A stretch of DNA of 11,824 bases from Phoronis ovalis. Taxonomy: Eukaryota; Phoronida; Phoronidae. The position numbers were made by a program, and so were the translations under genes. The stretch lies in contig JAOXYB010049947.1 in NCBI GenBank assembly GCA_028565635.1, positions 1 to 11,824 on the forward strand, given 5' to 3'. Shown one piece after another: positions 7,438-11,824 of the stretch; the stretch's first letter is position 1, and every line of letters starts with the position of its first letter. The notes beneath the pieces are model-generated. The model was not told the origin of the DNA and did not search any database. It worked only from the letters and a program-made list of their open reading frames with translations.

Positions 7438-8054
7438 TGTTAATATTGACTGTACATAAAATGAACGTAGATAAGATCGATCCTCTAGGAGGAATTCTTA
7501 GGATCATGTAAAATCCTGATAGAGCTGACAGAAGTAATATAAAAAATCACAATTTAAATAACAAACACACAATCACTTGATCAGTGTCACTAAAATGTTC
7601 ACACAAGTATTAAAACACGTAGAGAAATCAATGCACCATCCTATACTGCAGTGTGTAACGCAAACAATTTAAACTGGTGTATGTAAATAACTAATCAGGG
7701 GTGACGTGTGATACAATAAGAGTAAAAGGTCTATAGTATATATGTTACTGTCCTCTGGGTCGACTAGAGTTTCAGCTAAGACACGTCACAAAGAGACCCA
7801 AGAAAATTGCTAGATACAAGTTCTAGCAAAAGAGAGACAGATGGGATACTGTATGTAAAAAATTGACAATAGCTACATTCACCAGTATATCCTTTAACTA
7901 TTAGTCGTCCACCTGCGTATGGTTCTCCACTGATAGAAGTTTATAAATAGCTGAGCTTGCACTCTGATCTTGGGTGATAGGTTTTGCAGGGAAAAATATG
8001 TCATTTTTAGGATGACAATATTTAATCATGTAACTAATGAGAATTTTATTTTAG
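7438..8054 (+). other. Intron 2, 3' part; probable LINE 5' untranslated region plus acceptor
   Basis: No open frame of note. On the minus strand it may be the LINE 5' leader: it sits directly upstream of the first LINE ORF and has slightly higher GC than the true intron flanks. A minus-strand TATTTATAA lies at 7941-7949. The final 25 bases, including TAACTAAT (8031-8038, branch-point-like) and TTTTATTTTAG, form the splice acceptor of the next host exon. Confidence 0.5.
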
Positions 8055-8150
8055 GGATTTTTTGCTCCCGTGTTTATTGTAAACTTTATCATCGCAGTTG
8101 GTATCCTCAGACCAGACTCTATAGTTGAAATCAAAAGAAAAGTTAAGCGT
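8055..8150 (+). CDS. mpv17: MPV17-family protein, internal exon (about human residues 94-125)
   Basis: A phase-0 exon of 32 codons, beginning GFFAPVFIVNFIIAVGIL and ending IKRKVKR. It joins the exon at 2151-2243 in frame across the 5.8-kb intron, completing the family motif LDQ-G-x-FAP. Its length equals the human segment. It supplies helix 3 (hydrophobic from FFAPV to VGIL) and the charged matrix/intermembrane loop after it. The Gly and Pro match human Gly94 and Pro98, both disease positions. Borders are TTTTAG|GG and CGT|GTAAGTAT, both strong. A longer open frame runs on past the donor to 8375, but the residues beyond 8150 do not resemble the family, so that extension is intronic. Confidence 0.94.
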
Positions 8151-10011
8151 GTAAGTATTCCAGTTCTTACTAATGTGCATTATGATATTGTGCATAGCAT
8201 GCAGCCTCGAAAAAGTCTCTGTTACCATCAGAAATTCACTTCTAATGTTCCACTCGGCACAAGACACAGAAGTAGATGTTCACTTACTACCAATGCAGTG
8301 ATAAACTCGCACTCCCCCCACCGAAGGAGTTTGGCCACTGCACCCCCCTTGCACGACCAAAGGCCAGCTCCTTAAATGTATAGAAAAATCTCCATGTCAA
8401 AAATTCTTGCAATTTGACAGGTATATAATTATTTAGATAACTGGCTGTGTGCCAAATTTCTAATTTACCAATGCCTTGCTGGGATTCATTGTTGTGATTA
8501 ATCAAAACCTGACTAGAAATTAGAAAAAGAGACATACATGAGACATTTATTTATTAATTAAAGTAATTTGTAATGCATAACAGCATATAATATGATCTAG
8601 TGCAATTAATCAATCTTTTATCAAAGTGCCACAAGATCCAGCAATTTATTAAAAAGAGCAATGAAAATATAAATTTAAAAGACCCATCTGGTTAATTAAA
8701 TGATAATGAAGAATTAGCATCAACTATTTAAATGTGACAAGTATAAATAAGCAAGTACTTTATGTTTTGACTAAATTCTTTAAATGTTAACAAAAATGTA
8801 CTTGTAACACATATATTTTTTATCCCTACATCATAAAATGAAAAGAATGACATATTCATATTGTAAATGACTGCTCAATTTCAAAATTTCAACCATTTTT
8901 CACCTTTTACTTCTTCCAAAGATTAATGTTTCGTCATTGTGACCAACACCTAGGCCAAATGGTTTTGGGGTCATCATGCGTCATCGTGACCGATATCTGG
9001 TTACATTTCCGGGACAGCATCAACCGTTGATGATGTTAAGTGCACAGAAGGAAATTATCCTGGTCATCTCCGTACTTCTGTCAGTTCACTTCATGCCATG
9101 ATAGAAAAGCATGTGGTATAGGCCTACCAAATTGTTTAACACATTTATTAATTGCAAATGAAGATTTTACCTCCAGGGGATTAAATGGCTTGTGGGCTTG
9201 CATCCGACGTATGACTACATTATGCCAATAAAATAAACTCCCTTTATGTCTTGTTTGATTACAAAATATGTGTTTAAACCGATAAAATATACCTTAATGT
9301 ATGTTAAAATGAATGAAATATACATCAAAAAGAACTCCAGACTTTGTGCGGAATTTCATGGTTTCCGTGTTTTGCATACGCTGCGTCTTGGCGTGGTTTG
9401 TTTAAACAAATAGAAATTTTTCCTTCTAATAATAATTGTTCAAGGAACAAGAAATTATAGGAAGTAAGAATATTAAATTAATAATTTGATTATCAGTTGT
9501 GACGATGTTTGGTCATAACAAATAACGGGAGTACCGTTTACTTTTTAAAGACGTACTTAACTCGAATGTAGATGTGCTGGATTTTCCTGTAGGATGTACC
9601 TTATGATTTTTATGAAGTGTCGTATAGCATTAAATTTAATTTCTTTTTTGTTAAACACACAAGTCTAAAAATACCACCATGACATAGCATGAATGTTAAA
9701 GTATCAGAAAATATTTATTTTATGTGAAAAAATATATAAATCAAATCGGTCTTCAACTCAAATTGCCGCCGGGGTGATTTATTATAGAGAACGATTATTG
9801 ATTTATTTTTGTCTCCAGAGGGAACGTTTATTAGACAAAATACAGTAGTTGCATTTTAAAAACTATTGTTTAGCTACAACCAGTATATTTAACAATAATA
9901 AACCCCTGGAATAAAACAATAAACAGCAACAATAAAACATCATTTGTGACTTGTAATTTAAATCCAACACTGTTGATATCAAATTGTACTGCATGTTTAC
10001 TTTTTTTTTAG
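8151..10011 (+). other. Intron 3, no gene seen
   Basis: AT-rich, with stops throughout. It contains a C-rich hairpin (8324-8373), a short direct repeat CGTCATxGTGACCxA (8932 and 8979), and CATCAAC-C-GTTGATG (about 9017-9032). It ends with a T-run and TTTTTTTTTAG acceptor. Short open frames, such as the one at 9040-9231, have no family resemblance and look random. Confidence 0.7.
8324..8373. repeat. Hairpin in a C-rich stretch
   Basis: AAGGAGTTTGGCC (8324-8336) pairs with GGCCAGCTCCTT (8362-8373), with one bulge and one G-T pair on one strand, across 25 nt that include CACCCCCC. This 60-base patch is markedly GC-richer than the surrounding intron, so it may be the remnant of a short insertion. 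Confidence 0.55.
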
Positions 10012-10044
10012 GACTTCAGAGCAATTATGATAACAAATTATAAG
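10012..10044 (+). CDS. mpv17: MPV17-family protein, 33-nt microexon (about human residues 126-136)
   Basis: Eleven codons, DFRAIMITNYK, with AG before and GTAAGTAT after, in the phase required by the preceding exon. It matches the family segment D-[YF]-x-x-A-[LI]-x-x-N-[YW], which sits at the start of helix 4 just before the conserved W-P. That W-P and the following NFxxVPxxxR...WNxYLS block should lie in the next exon. I found no such coding in the remaining 1.78 kb, so the gene continues past the right edge. The exon is short but fully framed by splice signals and family match. Confidence 0.88.
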
Positions 10045-10775
10045 GTAAGTATTGTAATTATTATAATATTGAATAATAGTCACACTTTGTGGTGCCTAAA
10101 AGTACTTATGCCACCATTCCGACAAACAATTGGTGTAACATTTGACTGGGAATTAAATTTGTTATTTTAGGTCATATGAATTTGAAATTTTTCATAGATG
10201 TATTCTTTCAGAGTATACGTAAGCTAACTTTCCCAGTTTTTTTGTTATTGCACATAATTTGAACATAAGTGTAAGTTTAAGTAAGAATAATTAAGATTCT
10301 TTCTGTTTATATTTTGAGATCTAAAGCCAGTATTAACAGATGCCCTGAGTGATAGCTATGTTGAGGTTAATTGTGATGATGTGGCAGTTTTATAGAACGT
10401 AATATGCCATGCATTCTTGACTAGTGAATAGTAATTAGGATCGCTGCTTTAGTAACTACCCTATTGGGTTTGTACATTTTGTATTTTTCTTATGTTCTTT
10501 CTTTCTTTAACTTTTCCATTTTTCAAAGAGTTGTATCTCATTATATTGGTATATGTTTAACCTTGACCGTAATCTATCTTGATATGGTGCATTGAAGGAA
10601 ACACTTTTTTATTTGGAAACAAATTTTATTATAAGACTTTTAATTTTATTAGGAATTAAATAGATAAGTTTATTTATTATGTATGCATATTGAGATAAGT
10701 ATATATATTATATATTTTGAAAGTATACAACTCTAGCTTAATTTCTAATTCTCGGTAATTTATTTTTCTCTGAGT

Positions 10776-10789
10776 AGGTCATGTGACCT
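10776..10789. repeat. Inverted AGGTCA half-sites with 2-bp spacer
   Basis: AGGTCA-TG-TGACCT: two nuclear-receptor-type hexamers in inverted orientation, two bases apart. The middle, TCATGTGA, also resembles an E-box/M-box. It may be a regulatory site or a chance match. It is isolated, unlike the clustered half-sites of intron 1. Confidence 0.4.
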
Positions 10790-11126
10790 GTGCGATTGCA
10801 GTTTTGTGTTAAAACATTATGTTTTTGTAAACATAAAATTCAAAAAAATATGAGATAACCTCTCATACTACATAGTTGAAACTTTGCACAACTATTCCTT
10901 ACATATATAGGTACAAAAAGGTTTATCAGATATTTGGAATTTCACTTGTTTAAAAAAAGATGAATTCTCAAACTTTCATCCCCTCAATTTTGTTGATTTT
11001 TTCCTAATGCATAAACTTTAAAAATTCATATCTTTTGAACAAAGTAAACTTACAAAAATCTGAGACATTTTTGTAGCTATATACAGTACAGCTCAGAACT
11101 ATCTTGCCATTAGTCGGGATCAAGAT

Positions 11127-11189
11127 GTGTCTACAGACACGTCTACAGTCGCGATTCAATCACAAGTTCATGATATTGAATTGCGTCTG
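11127..11189. repeat. Two adjacent hairpins (15-bp arms and 6-bp arms)
   Basis: CAGTCGCGATTCAAT (11146-11160) pairs with ATTGAATTGCGTCTG (11175-11189), matching at 13 of 15 positions with a 14-nt loop. Directly before it, GTGTCT-AC-AGACAC (11127-11140) is a perfect 6-bp palindrome around a 2-nt spacer. The patch is GC-richer than its surroundings, as in a small foldback or MITE remnant. No target duplication was identified. Confidence 0.6.
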
Positions 11190-11257
11190 AATCACGACTG
11201 GGTGGCGTCTGAGATGCATCTATGAAATATGGATCGTGTCTACATGCCAGTCAGATG

Positions 11258-11289
11258 GGGGGGGGTGCATTGGGTGCGAAAGCACCCCC
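11258..11289. repeat. G-run followed by GGGTGC-GAAA-GCACCC hairpin
   Basis: A run of G up to 11265 is followed by a perfect 6-bp stem (11272-11277 with 11282-11287) closed by GAAA, a GNRA-type tetraloop if transcribed. The upstream GGGGGTGC can pair with the same GCACCCCC arm, giving two competing stems. Confidence 0.6.
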
Positions 11290-11824
11290 TTTTGAAATAA
11301 CAGGAACATGTTTTATGCCCTAATCACGGAATCGGGCGTATAGTTAAGTGGCAGGAGGTTACATAATTACACAAGAGCCACTATGGGTGTAGAAAGATTA
11401 TCCTCTCTTGTCCACATACTGTACATATACTTTATGGTTTTAAACACGACAGACAAAATAATAACACAATTCGGCCCAATCACCAACGAAATATGGAACT
11501 TCAAAATATTATCTATTAATAACACTAACAGCTTAGATGCCACTTTCTCATTTTTACTGCATGTACACTGTGACCGGAAGTAAATGCGCCAAGTTTAACA
11601 TTTAATAAAAGTTTGGTTCTTCAAAAGGTACTTTTCAAATTTGAAACTAGGATATGTAAAACTTAGAGTTTTATATACCCTTGACATTATTAAAATTTCT
11701 CAAGAGTACTTGACTAGTATTGTTTTGCAGTTTTTGTGATTTATAGCATTTTTGCTGCTTATCAAAGAGATAAGCTGCTTTGTAATGGGCAGGGTGAGTG
11801 GCCCTGAGCCATATGGGAAATAAT

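Larger units (their letters stand above)
10045..11824 (+). other. Intron 4 (incomplete), no gene seen
   Basis: Starts with the donor GTAAGTAT and runs to the window edge without the terminal MPV17 exon. The 66-codon open frame at 11383-11583 has no recognisable domain or family pattern. It is followed by an AATAAA (about 11603), which alone is not evidence for a gene. The sequence holds an inverted half-site (10776-10789) and a cluster of hairpins (11127-11289). Confidence 0.65.

Noticed and set aside
7941-7949. TATA-like TATTTATAA on the minus strand as a LINE or gene promoter
   Set aside because: LINE promoters are usually internal and TATA-less, and AT-rich DNA gives such matches often.
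3114-8035. TGTAACT at 3114-3120 and 8029-8035 as the LINE target-site duplication
   Set aside because: Seven bases matching somewhere within the uncertain ends is expected by chance. Would need sibling copies to define the true ends.
8046-8267. Minus-strand ORF covering the MPV17 exon
   Set aside because: Antisense to a well-supported coding exon, with no recognisable motif.
8151-8375. Extension of the MPV17 exon beyond its donor
   Set aside because: The frame stays open but the residues stop resembling the family, and a strong GTAAGTAT donor sits at the conserved border.
9040-9231. 63-codon plus-strand ORF in intron 3
   Set aside because: No family pattern, no splice or promoter context. 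Length is as expected by chance.
11383-11583. 66-codon plus-strand ORF followed by AATAAA
   Set aside because: It does not contain the missing MPV17 end (no W-P, no NFxxVP, no WNxYLS) and has no recognised domain. AATAAA is common in AT-rich DNA.
1-11824. CRISPR array, tRNA, rRNA or bacterial operon
   Set aside because: No regularly spaced identical repeats, no cloverleaf with A/B boxes recognised, and the gene structure is intron-bearing and eukaryotic.

Overview
The window is AT-rich animal nuclear DNA. It has no bacterial-style gene packing. Short coding blocks are separated by long introns with GT/AG borders, an old non-LTR retrotransposon (LINE) lies inside one intron, and there are simple and diverged repeats. 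The combination of a LINE carrying a 2A-like motif and paired PHD fingers with AGGTCA-rich intronic repeats suggests an invertebrate, perhaps marine (mollusc, lancelet, hemichordate or echinoderm). The species cannot be fixed from the sequence.

Host gene (+ strand). Four exons, at 27-133, 2151-2243, 8055-8150 and 10012-10044, read through in matching phase and encode the middle of an MPV17 (Mpv17/PMP22 family) protein, a small mitochondrial inner-membrane protein. The first ~24 and last ~40 residues lie outside the window. All five visible exon borders fall at the same codons, in the same phase, as I remember for human MPV17, and the last exon is a 33-nt microexon.

Intron 1 (134-2150) holds about three diverged tandem copies of a ~240-280 bp unit rich in AGGTCA/TGACCT half-sites, with a T-tract between copies 1 and 2. 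Intron 2 (2244-8054) holds a CR1/L2-like LINE in antisense orientation, recognisable from about 3.1 to 7.4 kb. In its own reading order (high to low coordinates) it has a short ORF with a hydrophobic start, a 2A-like GDIHINPGP motif, a PHD finger plus a degenerate second one, an AP-type endonuclease, a linker, a reverse transcriptase with FSKAFD and FADD motifs, a C-terminal block and a 3' tail. It is dead: there are many frameshifts and stops, an SDH-to-SNH change in the endonuclease, and a foreign segment of ~0.4-0.5 kb between linker and RT. That segment carries an inverted scrap of LINE reverse transcriptase. Introns 3 and 4 (8151-10011; 10045 to the end) contain no convincing gene, only hairpins and short palindromes.

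Nothing here forms a multi-gene system. The items most worth a second look are the LINE's signal-like ORF/2A/double-PHD head, the inverted RT scrap in the nested insert, and the half-site-rich tandem repeat.
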